Shown: positions 52,224-61,767, counted from the first letter of the stretch. The stretch: 64,000 nucleotides of DNA from an uncultured Lachnospiraceae bacterium (GCA_902779395.1 CACZBK010000005.1:119197-183196), one strand, 5' to 3'. Notes: a model not told the origin generated them from the letters alone. Program-made: numbers and translations.

Positions 52224-52921
52224 GATCCTATTAATTTATGCAATTCCGTTATGTCACAGATCTGATATGCGGCAAAGCCGTTAACATCTGTTTCATTTTC
52301 CCTGTTGATCCATACCGCCTTAAGTCCTGCCTGATAAGCTCCGCAAATGTCGGTCCGGTATGTATCTCCGACAAACATGATATCAGCTATGGTATTTCTC
52401 GGGTGCTCTCTTAGCGCCTCATTTACTGCCATTTTGAAAAATCCCTTATCGGGCTTAGGTCTTCCGAAATCGGCACTGGACCATACTTTTTCAAAATAGC
52501 TGCCTATTCCGTTATCATTAAGCATACGCAATAGCGCCCCTGCAGTAAACCCGCTGTTTGACAGTACATACATCGGGATACTCTTTTTCCGATAAGCTCC
52601 CAGCATTTCCGCTAATCCTTCCGGTACTTTTACGCGGTTGCATCTCATCAGAAAATCGGCTTCTTCCGTGACGTCCATCTTCACTACATCTCCGCCGAAC
52701 TTTTTTGCATATAACGGCAATTCATCTTTTACAAAAGGAAATTCTTTTCCCTTAGCATGAAGTTCCATCATGTATTCGAAAAGCTCTTCCCCGTATGCTT
52801 TGATCTCATCGAATGAACACTTATCCTGATAGTATTTTTCCCAAAGGGATAATAATCCGACATTAAAATCGATCGTCACATTATCAAGGATCGTTTCAAA
52901 AAGATCAAAAATGATTATCAT
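52220..52921 (-). CDS. HAD-superfamily hydrolase
   Basis: 233 residues. Motif I is FDLFETILD with nucleophile D6, but the usual acid two places on is F8, so phosphatase activity is uncertain. Motif II VLSNSG, motif III K (GRPKPDKGFF) and motif IV FVGDTYRTDICGA are intact. It leads the HAD/peptidase/AGCS operon. Confidence 0.88.
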   Translation of the reverse strand: MIIIFDLFETILDNVTIDFNVGLLSLWEKYYQDKCSFDEIKAYGEELFEYMMELHAKGKEFPFVKDELPLYAKKFGGDVVKMDVTEEADFLMRCNRVKVPEGLAEMLGAYRKKSIPMYVLSNSGFTAGALLRMLNDNGIGSYFEKVWSSADFGRPKPDKGFFKMAVNEALREHPRNTIADIMFVGDTYRTDICGAYQAGLKAVWINRENETDVNGFAAYQICDITELHKLIGS

Positions 52922-53043
52922 ATCAGCTCCCGAACAGCTTCTTCAAACCATTCACCTGCTATCAGAATAGATCACCGCACCGACGGATCTCCTGTTTTAC
53001 ATGCACAAATATCAATTTTTTATTATAGCAGTTCTCTCATAAG

Positions 53044-53090
53044 AAAACCACCAGGTCTGTCCCCCCGTGGTTTTCGTCCCCGTGGTTTTA
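53044..53090 (-). terminator. doubled palindrome-family terminator
   Basis: AAAACCACCAGG (from 53044) can pair with CCCCCCGTGGTTTT (to 53074) or with a second right arm CCCCGTGGTTTT (to 53089). The same doubled right arm occurs at 13949-14006. It lies directly after the XRE-TPR stop codon on the minus strand. Confidence 0.65.
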
Positions 53091-53099
53091 CCCGTGTTT

Positions 53100-54167
53100 T
53101 TACGAAACAGCCTGTTTCCAAAGCCTGTTAAGCTCACGGTCTCCTATACGCTTTACCATAGCATCTATGCTCTCTCTTGCCGTTGATCCCAGCAGCAGAT
53201 CGTACACTATCACTTTGTCTGACAGATCAACGATGAAATCCCTGATCCCGTAATCAGGCGACTCATCAAATCTGACTGACATAGCTGCCGCTTTCTTTAA
53301 CAAAGCCCCGGCTTCTTCTTTCTTTCCCGTATGAAGCCGGGTATATGCCAAAAGCACATAATACACAGCACTCAGCTTATAAGCGATATCGATCTCTTTA
53401 CCCATATGAAAACTTCTGATCATATCAAGCCCTGTTTCCAACAGTTCCGCTGCTTTCTTATACTCTTTTCTTTTTGAAAGGATAAAGGCATAGCTCATAA
53501 GCGATGTCAACAGTTTTGCTGCACTGTTTATCAGTGACTGGAGCAAATACGGCTCCGCCTCTTTCGTCTTGTTAAGCTCCATTGCCATCACTGTTCCGAT
53601 AAAATCACTGTACGCGCCGCCCGGATTATTGTTTTTCAGTATATCAAGAGCTTTCTCATATTCTCCCATTGTATAATATACATTTGCCATTTCACTGCGC
53701 ACGGTATCCTCGCTTATCCCCGGATCATCATTCTGTTTTATCAGCATAAGCGCCTGTCCGTACAGTTCCAGCGCTCTTTGGGATACCGCTGTATTCCTGT
53801 TCCCTACTCCGAAAAAAGAATACAGTGATGCGCAGTAATGCACCAGCCAAAAAGAATTCGGGTACTTTTTTAATGCCTTTTCCATTTCCGTCAGCGCTTC
53901 AGGATCCTTCACCTTGGCAAGAGCGGCGATACGATCTACCATGGAATTAAGTGTATTATCCTTCACCTTATAGCCAACAAGCACATCCACAGAGATTTCA
54001 AAAAAATCCGCCAGTTTCAGTATCATATCCAGCTCCGGTACCGACATTGCAGCTTCCCATTTATGCACAGCTCCGGTACTTACTCCCATAACTTCTGCCA
54101 GCTGCTCCTGCGTCAGATGGTTTTGCTTTCTGAATTTTTTAATATTTTCTGATAAAGATAATTCCAT
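53100..54167 (-). CDS. XRE-family regulator with TPR domain
   Basis: 355 residues. HTH at 7-62: KFRKQNHLTQEQLAEVMGVSTGAVHKWEAAMSVPELDMILKLADFFEISVDVLVG. The rest is helical repeats of TPR type (YTMGEYEKALDILKNNNPG, SKRKEYKKAAELLETGLDM, RLHTGKKEEAGALLKKAA). Such regulators can bind peptides through the TPR part. It follows the ABC exporter by 28 bp and may bind the palindrome at 56008-56024. Confidence 0.88.
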   Translation of the reverse strand: MELSLSENIKKFRKQNHLTQEQLAEVMGVSTGAVHKWEAAMSVPELDMILKLADFFEISVDVLVGYKVKDNTLNSMVDRIAALAKVKDPEALTEMEKALKKYPNSFWLVHYCASLYSFFGVGNRNTAVSQRALELYGQALMLIKQNDDPGISEDTVRSEMANVYYTMGEYEKALDILKNNNPGGAYSDFIGTVMAMELNKTKEAEPYLLQSLINSAAKLLTSLMSYAFILSKRKEYKKAAELLETGLDMIRSFHMGKEIDIAYKLSAVYYVLLAYTRLHTGKKEEAGALLKKAAAMSVRFDESPDYGIRDFIVDLSDKVIVYDLLLGSTARESIDAMVKRIGDRELNRLWKQAVS

Positions 54168-54195
54168 ATCATCCTCCGTTTATATCCTGTCCGTA

Positions 54196-55914
54196 TTATT
54201 GTGATACAGTAAACAATGCGTAAAAATATCCTTTTCTTTCCATCAGTTCATTAAAAGTTCCCGTTTCTTCTATTCTTCCATCCTTTAATACCATGATCCC
54301 GTCATAGCGTTTTAACAGCTCTTCCTCTAATGAATGTGTTACTACTATGCGTGTCATTCCCGACTGATCGAGTATATCTTCAGAAACCTGCCACGCCGTC
54401 TGGGGATCGAGTGCCGATGTTGCTTCATCAGCCAGCAGGACGGAGGAATTCTTCAAAAGACTCCTGGCGATCGATATTCTCTGTTTCTCCCCTCCGGATA
54501 AGGCGCATCCGTTTTCACCGCAGAGGGTGTCTCCGCCTCTTTCGTTGATCAGCTCATCCAGATGCGCCTGTCTTACAGCCAGGTCCAGCTCTTCCTGTGA
54601 AAAATCCCGAAACATCGTCACATTGTCCCTGATCGAAGCATTAAACACGAACACATTCTGCTGGATAAGAGATATTATGCCAAATATTGCATCCGGATCG
54701 ATCGTTCTGAGCTCTCTTCCGTCCATACAGATCTGTCCGCTGTAATCTGCACCGGGATTCATTAACAGATTAAGTAAAGTAGACTTTCCGCTGCCGCTGC
54801 CACCGACAATGGCATATGATCTTCCTGCAGCAAACTCAGCATTTATATCATGCAGTATCTCTTTTCCTTCCTCATATCCGAAGGATACATTTTTCAGACT
54901 TATGCCGTTCTTTAAACAGCTGATATCAGCATCGCCTGAAAGCTTAGTGTTGTGCTCCAGTGAATCAGCCAGCTTTCTGATCAGTTCCCTGCCTGCTTGC
55001 CTTCCGGCCAGGATACCCGGCAGAGCAGCAACCGGCTGTATCATAAAATTCATAAGATTCACAAACATCATCACGGTTCCGGTAGTAATATCATGTCCCG
55101 TCAGAATAAGATATGTTCCCGCAATAAATACTCCCATCTGCGCCAGCATCCCCGCCAGTGCCCCTATCATGCCTACAGTCGTTCTCAGCCTTTCACGCGA
55201 AAACCTTGCATTTTCCAGCCTGCGGTTTTCTTTTGCAAATATACCGTATATCTCTTTTTCCGCTTTAAAGCTCTTTATCACGGAATATCCGGCAAGCGTA
55301 TCACTAAGCATCGCCATAAAGCTGCTGTTTTGATCGGATACTGTTTTCTCGGCCTTTACAAGCCTGTCTCCCGTCAGAAGAGATGCTGCCAGCGGCAATA
55401 TCGTAACAAGAACGGATATCAATGTAAGGATCGGTGAATACAGCACCATCAGTATTACCGAACCGAAAAACATGACCAGTTTGCTGACAAGTGAAAATAA
55501 CTGCGAAAGATAATTTGCTTCTATACTTGTGACATCATTGCTCAGCGCCGATATGTATGCTGCGGTACTCTCGTCCCTGAAACTTGCGATCCCTTTCTGC
55601 GTTAGTTTTTCATATGCCATGTTCTTATAAGCGGTAACAGCCCTTCTGATGAATTCCGGCCGTGTATACAGATCCAGCAGGAAAAACAGGATAAACAGCA
55701 GCAGATCTGCTCCGGTAAGTAAGAGGATCGTTTTAAAAGACAATGCTCCCTCGGCACCGGAAGCAGTATCGATCAGTTGTTTAAGCAGCCAGGATACTAT
55801 TATCCCGCCGAAGCCCGAATAAAGTGCTGCTACGCATGCCAGGACAAATCTGATCCTGTTGTGTGAAAACAATTGTCCGCTTAATTGTCTGAATAAACTG
55901 TTTGTATGCTTCAT
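54196..55914 (-). CDS. ABC exporter (membrane and ATPase domains fused)
   Basis: 572 residues from the ATG at 55914 (GGAGGTGCGGGGT upstream). Six helices (about 25-300), Walker A GGSGSGKST, signature LSGGEKQR, Walker B SVLLADEATSALD, switch histidine in VVTHSL. No protease or peptidase N-terminal domain. Likely homodimer, possible peptide or drug exporter. Confidence 0.93.
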   Translation of the reverse strand: MKHTNSLFRQLSGQLFSHNRIRFVLACVAALYSGFGGIIVSWLLKQLIDTASGAEGALSFKTILLLTGADLLLFILFFLLDLYTRPEFIRRAVTAYKNMAYEKLTQKGIASFRDESTAAYISALSNDVTSIEANYLSQLFSLVSKLVMFFGSVILMVLYSPILTLISVLVTILPLAASLLTGDRLVKAEKTVSDQNSSFMAMLSDTLAGYSVIKSFKAEKEIYGIFAKENRRLENARFSRERLRTTVGMIGALAGMLAQMGVFIAGTYLILTGHDITTGTVMMFVNLMNFMIQPVAALPGILAGRQAGRELIRKLADSLEHNTKLSGDADISCLKNGISLKNVSFGYEEGKEILHDINAEFAAGRSYAIVGGSGSGKSTLLNLLMNPGADYSGQICMDGRELRTIDPDAIFGIISLIQQNVFVFNASIRDNVTMFRDFSQEELDLAVRQAHLDELINERGGDTLCGENGCALSGGEKQRISIARSLLKNSSVLLADEATSALDPQTAWQVSEDILDQSGMTRIVVTHSLEEELLKRYDGIMVLKDGRIEETGTFNELMERKGYFYALFTVSQ

Positions 55915-56007
55915 ACCCCGCACCTCCGTCGTATTATTTATGTATACAGCATACTCCGGGGGAATAAAGATATCCACACACTGCGCTTACTATTGGGATA
56001 TTATTTT

Positions 56008-56052
56008 TTATACTGACAGTATAATTTTACATGATGACCACAACACGGTCAA
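56008..56052 (-). promoter_or_regulatory. promoter and perfect palindromic operator of the ABC/XRE-TPR operon
   Basis: -35 TTGACC (56047-56052), 17 bp, -10 TAAAAT (56024-56029) on the minus strand. Directly downstream is the 17-bp perfect palindrome TTATACTGACAGTATAA (56008-56024). It overlaps the -10 end and the start site, as expected for a repressor site. Confidence 0.65.
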
Positions 56053-56066
56053 CAGACTTCTATGAT

Positions 56067-56714
56067 TCATATACCATATTTCTTAAGATCCACACGATCT
56101 TCCTTCACTTCGATCCCGTCTTCTTCCAAAAGGCGTTTTTGCACGCCTGCACCGCCGAAAACAAATTCATCCGCCAGCGCCCCTTTTGAATTAACCACAC
56201 GATAACAGGGTATATTATCGGGATCGGGATTCCGATGCAGAGCATTGCCCACAGCACGGCACATCCTTGGATTACCGGCCATCTCTGCGATCTGCGCATA
56301 CGTGGCAACCTTACCGCGCGGTATCTTCTTTACAGCCTCATAGATCCGCTTCGTCGGCGTATCCGTCACCAGATCATAGCTCTCCGCGATCATCCGCTTT
56401 ACATCCTCATCCGGAACACTTCCATCCAGGATTATGGTATTCCAGTGATCCTTGTTCTGATGATATCCGGGGATCACAGATCTGTATTTCTGTCTCCAAA
56501 AGCGCCCCCACTCCGGATCTACCTTTACATTGATCCAAAGCTGCCCTTCCATCTCATAGGTCCAGAGAAATGCCTTCTTACCCGGGCGGACCCGCACCAG
56601 CTGCCAGTTCTGATCATGAAAAGGCGCCTCCTGATAGGTATCCGGAAAAGATAATCCATATGTCAGGATCCCGCTTCTGCTCTGAAGAGTGGGCGACTGA
56701 CCTTTTGCACTCAT
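56067..56714 (-). CDS. MmcQ/YjbR domain fused to a methylguanine methyltransferase-like domain
   Basis: 215 residues. Residues 10-120 match MmcQ/YjbR (FPDTYQEAPFHDQNWQLVRV, KAFLWTYEMEGQLWINVKVDPE). Residues 125-200 match the MGMT DNA-binding fold: IYEAVKKIPRGKVATYAQIAEMAGNPRMCRAVGNALHRNPDPDNIPCYRVV. The reactive motif is PCYR in place of PCHR: the cysteine is kept but the activating histidine is tyrosine. It may act as an alkyl-base sensor or have lost transfer. Last gene of the GNAT operon. Confidence 0.85.
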   Translation of the reverse strand: MSAKGQSPTLQSRSGILTYGLSFPDTYQEAPFHDQNWQLVRVRPGKKAFLWTYEMEGQLWINVKVDPEWGRFWRQKYRSVIPGYHQNKDHWNTIILDGSVPDEDVKRMIAESYDLVTDTPTKRIYEAVKKIPRGKVATYAQIAEMAGNPRMCRAVGNALHRNPDPDNIPCYRVVNSKGALADEFVFGGAGVQKRLLEEDGIEVKEDRVDLKKYGI

Positions 56715-56740
56715 ACATATACCTCCATCTCCATTCGATA

Positions 56741-57568
56741 TTATATTTCTTCTCCCGAATGCACATAGGAAAGTCTCTCACCCATGATCGTTTTCATGAT
56801 ATCAAATGCATCTACCCCCGTACAATGACAGGTAAAAAATTTTGTGGGATACTTATTCAGCTCCCTCGCGATATCCTCTATTTCCCGGATCTCTTCCTCC
56901 CGGTAGGGTGTTTTCTTCATCAGATGAAAACCGCTGATCACGGCATCCGGCGCTTTTCCGTATTTTTCCATATAGGCATCCATTATGCTCAGGATCCCGT
57001 TATGCGCGCATCCCGACATCAATACCGACTTTCCGTCCTGCCGTATCACAAGATAGTGTTCATGTCTGAAATCATCCCGTATATATTCATTTCCTTTGCG
57101 CACTAAAAGCCTCTTATTTGTAAAGGGCAATTCATGGCTTCTTTTTTGTATCGTAAACAGTTCCAGTTCATCATCGATCACGGTATCACCGCTTATAAAT
57201 CTCAGCTGTGGCAGTTTTTCAATATCAGGATCGATACCTATGTAACGATACCTCTCAGGCGCATCATTTCCGTCATCGGCAAAATATGCATCTGCTGCTG
57301 CTGCCTGCATATATATGGCCGCTTTGTCATTTATCTTTGTAAACGGCATGATCCCACCCGAATGATCATAATGTCCGTGACTCAATATCACGGTATCCAC
57401 ATCAGATAGTTTTATACCTAATGCCGCTGCATTCTTAAGCGTATCTTCCGATGGCCCCAAATCCAACAGCAGTTTATGATTTTTTGTCTCAACATAAAAA
57501 GAAAGCCCGTGAGCGCTTACGCAGTCAGGATTTCCTTCCGTGTTCTCGATAAGATTAACGATCTTCAT
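56741..57568 (-). CDS. metallo-beta-lactamase fold hydrolase
   Basis: 275 residues. Motif HGHYDHSGG and later SGCAHNG, ISGFHL and a C-terminal CTG. It belongs to the MBL group related to the 7,8-dihydropterin synthase-like proteins, by its ENTEG start and SGCAHNGI. It overlaps the upstream GNAT gene by 4 bp. Role unknown. Confidence 0.88.
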   Translation of the reverse strand: MKIVNLIENTEGNPDCVSAHGLSFYVETKNHKLLLDLGPSEDTLKNAAALGIKLSDVDTVILSHGHYDHSGGIMPFTKINDKAAIYMQAAAADAYFADDGNDAPERYRYIGIDPDIEKLPQLRFISGDTVIDDELELFTIQKRSHELPFTNKRLLVRKGNEYIRDDFRHEHYLVIRQDGKSVLMSGCAHNGILSIMDAYMEKYGKAPDAVISGFHLMKKTPYREEEIREIEDIARELNKYPTKFFTCHCTGVDAFDIMKTIMGERLSYVHSGEEI

Positions 57569-58074
57569 ATTTTTTCTCCATGTATTTGATCAAGCGCCTT
57601 TTCGTAACAAAGGAAATCCTGCTCGTACATATGGCACTTTCCGACTATCGAAAAACCAAAGACAGCATAGGATGCGATAGCCTTTTTGTTATGTTTGTTC
57701 ACCAGAAAACGAATGCTTTGAAATCCCCTTTCCTTCAGGATCTTCATTACATGCTGCAGCATCTGTCTGGCCAGTCCTCTGTTCTGCATTTCGGGCAGCA
57801 CTGCAAGGCGCGCCGGTTCACCTGCCGGAGACAGATCTTTATCCCAGCATTCCAGCCTGTCAACATCCTCATCTTCTTCTAAGGATATTGCCGCAACGAT
57901 CCTGTCATCCTCTTTCATAACAAATAACGCATCCCTTGACAGATCTATATCTATGGTTTCTTCACTTGGATAGCCCTCTGTCCACGGGCAGAACTCTCTT
58001 CCGAACTGCTCTTTATACAATTTCAGTATTTCATCTTTATCCTGTTTTGCAGCCATTACGATCTGCATGTTCAA
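57565..58074 (-). CDS. GNAT family acetyltransferase
   Basis: 169 residues. Acetyl-CoA loop is in LAVLPEMQNRGLARQMLQHVMKILKERGF, and the C-terminal fold in NKKAIASYAVFGFSIVGKCHMYEQDFLCYEK. The target is unknown. Part of an operon with four other GNAT domains. Confidence 0.9.
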   Translation of the reverse strand: MNMQIVMAAKQDKDEILKLYKEQFGREFCPWTEGYPSEETIDIDLSRDALFVMKEDDRIVAAISLEEDEDVDRLECWDKDLSPAGEPARLAVLPEMQNRGLARQMLQHVMKILKERGFQSIRFLVNKHNKKAIASYAVFGFSIVGKCHMYEQDFLCYEKALDQIHGEKI

Positions 58075-58092
58075 TATCCTCTCATCTGCTCT

Positions 58093-58530
58093 TTAATATT
58101 TCAGACACATCTCTTCCATGCCGAATTCCCTGAATCCTGTATCGGCAAATCCGGCAGACTCATACAATCCTTTTGCCACCCTATTCCCCGGCGCTACACC
58201 GGTATAGATCTCATCCGGACCAAACTTTTCTTTTATGAATTCAAGCCCCAGTTTGAGCGCCTGCCGGCCGTATCCTTTGTGCTGATATCTTTGATCGATC
58301 ATGAATTTCCAAAGAGTATAATAATGCTTTGCCTCGTAATATCCCATCATGATAAATCCCACGAGCATATCATCTTCATATACGCCAAAAGGCCAGGCTG
58401 TTTCAGAATATACATACGCCTGCGCCAGCGATTCCGCATTCGGAGATACAAAACTCTGCTGTTCTTCGTTTACCCGCAGTTCAAGAATATCATCAAGGTT
58501 TTCTTTTGTGACCGGTCTTAGATTTACCAT
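58093..58530 (-). CDS. GNAT family acetyltransferase
   Basis: 145 residues from the ATG at 58530, 6 bases behind GGAG. It shows NLRPVTKENLDDILEL, the loop IDQRYQHKGYGRQALKLGLEFIKEKFG and GNRVAKGLYESAGF. It resembles diamine/spermine N-acetyltransferase-like GNATs, but the substrate cannot be read from sequence. Confidence 0.9.
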   Translation of the reverse strand: MVNLRPVTKENLDDILELRVNEEQQSFVSPNAESLAQAYVYSETAWPFGVYEDDMLVGFIMMGYYEAKHYYTLWKFMIDQRYQHKGYGRQALKLGLEFIKEKFGPDEIYTGVAPGNRVAKGLYESAGFADTGFREFGMEEMCLKY

Positions 58531-58630
58531 CTTCATCTCCTGTTATATACGCAAACGGATTGTTCATCCGTCCTCACTTCCGGCGGCTACCCGGCAAACG
58601 GGTGATCCCTTTGCTTTATCTGCACACTCA

Positions 58631-59524
58631 TTATAACAGTTCTTTCTCCATATACCCACAGGTAAACGGAAAGAAATCAAATTTTTCTGCCCCGGTATGT
58701 ACAAAACCATAACTCTCATACCACTTTCTAAGGATCGTGTTTTCTTCTACGATCCCGATATTCATCTTTGTGCAGTCAAGCTCTCTTGCTCTCACAAATG
58801 CATCCAGCAGCGCTTCTTCTCCGATACTCTGATGACGATACGCAGGATCCACACAGAGATTGTTCAGCTCACATTCTCCGTTATCCTTAAGCAACAATGA
58901 ATAATATCCGACCAATCTGCAGTCCCTGTAATATCCATACATAGGGCGATGCTCTCTGTTAAGCTGCCACCAGAGTCTTTCCACATTCGTCGCAAAAGCC
59001 GTAAACCTTGGTGCATTTTCTTCTGTGAAGCCGTATTGATCTGCCACGGTTTTGAAGCTTTTCTTAATGAGTTCAACGCATTCCTGTATATCATTTTCAT
59101 TGATCTCCCGAATCGGCCACACAAGTTCACTGACCGTGATCTTCACATCATCTTTTTGCTGCGTTACTGCGATCTGTGTATCATCTTCGTAGATGATCTT
59201 TCCGGGCACCTCATCACATTCCGATAAATACAGTTTCTTTCCGTATTTTCCGGCCATCCTGCGGTAAAAAGACATCTCATGAAAGATCCGGTTCGCTTCC
59301 TTTGTATCCTTATACCAGGTAATGGCGCCCTCCGGATTACCCTGTTCATAATATGGCGGTACCGGAAGGATCCTCTCAAAATATTCCCTGTTCTTCCAAT
59401 AATCTTTTTCTTCTTTTTCGGATAACATCCCGGCATCCACCAGTTTGCCGACTGCCGTAAAAAGACCTCTTGGCTGTTTGGTGATCCATGCCGTCTCATC
59501 CGTATGCACTCTGTAAAACCGCAT
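58631..59524 (-). CDS. GNAT acetyltransferase with unknown N-terminal domain
   Basis: 297 residues, AAAGGAGGCGCAT before the start. Residues 150-297 are GNAT (LNNLCVDPAYRHQSIGEEALLDAFVRAREL, LRKWYESYGFVHTG). Residues 1-140 form a separate, aromatic-rich domain (MRFYRVHTDETAWITKQPRG, EGAITWYKDTKEANRIFHEM) that I do not recognise. It lies 11 bp behind the isochorismatase-GNAT gene. Confidence 0.85.
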   Translation of the reverse strand: MRFYRVHTDETAWITKQPRGLFTAVGKLVDAGMLSEKEEKDYWKNREYFERILPVPPYYEQGNPEGAITWYKDTKEANRIFHEMSFYRRMAGKYGKKLYLSECDEVPGKIIYEDDTQIAVTQQKDDVKITVSELVWPIREINENDIQECVELIKKSFKTVADQYGFTEENAPRFTAFATNVERLWWQLNREHRPMYGYYRDCRLVGYYSLLLKDNGECELNNLCVDPAYRHQSIGEEALLDAFVRARELDCTKMNIGIVEENTILRKWYESYGFVHTGAEKFDFFPFTCGYMEKELL

Positions 59525-59535
59525 ATGCGCCTCCT

Positions 59536-60684
59536 TTATTCTCCGTCTTTTGCTATAAGCGAATAATACAGCCGGTCTTCATAGGCTCCGTCTCTGTAGA
59601 AATAATCCTTCAGTGCCCCGTCAAACTCAAAGGCGCATTTTTCGATCACTTTTTTCGATGCCTTGTTGGACGGTCTTACACAGATCTGCACTTTATGAAA
59701 ACCGATCCTGTCAAAACCATATTCGATCAGCGCCTTAGCTGCTTCCGTAGCATAACCTTTTCCCTGAAAGACCTTTCCGATGCAGTACTCGATCTCCCCG
59801 AAATGATTTTCGGCATCTACCAGAAAATACGCTGCCTGTCCGATACACTCTCCCGTCTCTTTCAGAGTGACGGCCCATCGGTAATAGTAGCCGCTCTGGT
59901 ATCTGCCGATATAAGAATCCAGCAGGCCTTTTACCGCTTCTTTGGTGGGATAGGGCGGTTCCCCGTACATCCACTGATTTTCTTCATCGGCCACCCAGTT
60001 CTTAAGCATCGAATCCGTATCACTGTATTCAAATCGTCGAAGCAATAATCTGCCGGTATCGATACTTTCTGTCCCGCATGCTTTGATCGATCTTTTTGTC
60101 TGCGCCGAATGTCGGTTTTCCGCATCCTTTTCCGACTCGTTCTTAAGCATTTCGATAGTCTCTTCCACAGGCAAACACTTTGCATAACGCCCCGGCCACA
60201 TAAAGCGGTTATAAAATTCATATGCCGTTTTCGCATCGACATAACGGTTTTCCTTCGTACTGTTGCATCCCTGCGGCACGAACACTTCAAATCCATGTTC
60301 AAAAGCACTCTTTACCGTCGCATCAATGCAGAAATCCGTCTGCAGTCCGGTAATGATCAGACGCCTTACATTTTGATTTTCCAGATACGTCAGCAAGCCG
60401 GTATTTTCATGCAGCGCACTGTTAACCTTCTTATCAAAGATCTTTTCCCCGGGAAGCGGCGCGATCGCTTCATATATTTCGAATGCATCATCCCCTGCAG
60501 AAAAGCCGGAGCCCTCCCCGTCATCGTGCCGGACATAGATTACTTCCGTATTATTATTTCTTCCTGCTTCGATCAATGCTGTCACATTTGAAACAAATTT
60601 ATCAAATTCATACAGCCGCTCATCCGTTATCCCCTTTTGTATATCAACAACAAGTAAGACCGTATTATTATTATTCATTTTCAT
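59536..60684 (-). CDS. isochorismatase-like hydrolase fused to GNAT acetyltransferase
   Basis: 382 residues from the ATG at 60684 (GGGAGGGAACG upstream). Residues 1-180 are isochorismatase-type with triad D (LLVVDIQKG), K (FDKKVNSAL) and C (LQTDFCIDAT). Residues 200-380 are RimJ-type GNAT: TGRLLLRRFEYSDTDSMLKNWV, IGKVFQGKGYATEAAKALIEYGF, NKASKKVIEKCAFEFDG. The fusion suggests two linked steps on one compound (inference). It overlaps the upstream gene by 14 bp. Confidence 0.9.
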   Translation of the reverse strand: MKMNNNNTVLLVVDIQKGITDERLYEFDKFVSNVTALIEAGRNNNTEVIYVRHDDGEGSGFSAGDDAFEIYEAIAPLPGEKIFDKKVNSALHENTGLLTYLENQNVRRLIITGLQTDFCIDATVKSAFEHGFEVFVPQGCNSTKENRYVDAKTAYEFYNRFMWPGRYAKCLPVEETIEMLKNESEKDAENRHSAQTKRSIKACGTESIDTGRLLLRRFEYSDTDSMLKNWVADEENQWMYGEPPYPTKEAVKGLLDSYIGRYQSGYYYRWAVTLKETGECIGQAAYFLVDAENHFGEIEYCIGKVFQGKGYATEAAKALIEYGFDRIGFHKVQICVRPSNKASKKVIEKCAFEFDGALKDYFYRDGAYEDRLYYSLIAKDGE

Positions 60685-61744
60685 CGTTCCCTCCCACATG
60701 TTTTTCATAGAATACCAGAGTCAGGCGTTCATTCACGACCTCTTCCTGCCCGGTACGGACAAAGCCGCATTTTTCATACAGATGACAGTTTCGCGGCTCC
60801 TGCTTGATCGTATCGAGTTTCCATGTCTTTATCTCGGGATGCATGGAAAATGCTTTTTGCAATGCCGCATAACCGTACCCTCTGTTCTGATAACGCGGCA
60901 GTATAAAGATAGGACTTACAAATGAAACCTCATGCTCATTCGGGTCTTTGTGTCCTATATTTATCACACCAACCCTGGCGCCAGACACACAGATAAAGTA
61001 ATACTTCCTGTTTGTGGCCTTCGCCCGCTTTCGTATCCGCTCGATCGATTCAAGCGCCGGCGATCCTTCGTCCCGGTAGATCTCGTACAACGGCATAAAA
61101 CTTTCTACCTGCATTGCGTGCAGCTGTTCCAGTTCATCTTCTCTTACCTCTTCCAGATAGATCTGCTGCATCAGTCTGTCTGCCCTCATATCCGGCAGCG
61201 CAAAACGATCTTTTATCATCTTTGCTGCTTCAGAAGGCTCAAGATTTGTATTATCGATCTTGATGTAATTTTCAAAAGGTACCTCTCCCTCACGGCTTTC
61301 TAAGCGGTATTTGGTTTCCTCGCGCGTCATGCGGTCATCAGAGATTACTGTATCTCTCTTGGAAGCCTTATGCAGCAGACGGTTTTCGGTCTTGTTCCGC
61401 TTAAGCCTTACTTCCCGGTCAGCTACAAGCTCCACATAATATACCGTTCCTCCGGTAGCCTCAAAACGCTCTGCAACTCTTTTTATATACTCCCATTCCG
61501 ACGGCAGATCAAAAGCCATCATATATGTAAAGATCATTCCCTGGTAATCAGTTTTTAAAAATGCTTCAAAACAATCCTCTCTGATCTTCTCAACAAGCGA
61601 TGCTTCAAAGCGGCCAAAAAGCTCAAGTACCGGCTCTATCGCAATATGATTATGAAACAGCCTAAAATCCGTGATCTTCATCAGCTCCTGTCCCACTGTC
61701 ATCTTCCCTACTGCGCCACTGCCCAGGATTATTATCAGATCCAT
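60671..61744 (-). CDS. P-loop kinase-like domain fused to GNAT acetyltransferase
   Basis: 357 residues, AAAGGAGGAGTGAAAA before the start. Residues 1-185 carry GSGAVGKMTVGQEL, a P-loop of shikimate-kinase/antibiotic-kinase type, and a DRMTREETKYRLESREG lid-like segment. Residues 195-350 are GNAT: YQNRGYGYAALQKAF and NCHLYEKCGFVRTG. It is the first gene of the operon, behind a leader peptide and attenuator. The two domains could modify one drug or metabolite by phosphorylation and acetylation (inference). Confidence 0.88.
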   Translation of the reverse strand: MDLIIILGSGAVGKMTVGQELMKITDFRLFHNHIAIEPVLELFGRFEASLVEKIREDCFEAFLKTDYQGMIFTYMMAFDLPSEWEYIKRVAERFEATGGTVYYVELVADREVRLKRNKTENRLLHKASKRDTVISDDRMTREETKYRLESREGEVPFENYIKIDNTNLEPSEAAKMIKDRFALPDMRADRLMQQIYLEEVREDELEQLHAMQVESFMPLYEIYRDEGSPALESIERIRKRAKATNRKYYFICVSGARVGVINIGHKDPNEHEVSFVSPIFILPRYQNRGYGYAALQKAFSMHPEIKTWKLDTIKQEPRNCHLYEKCGFVRTGQEEVVNERLTLVFYEKHVGGNDENE

Positions 61745-61767
61745 TTTTCACTCCTCCTTTTTTTGAT

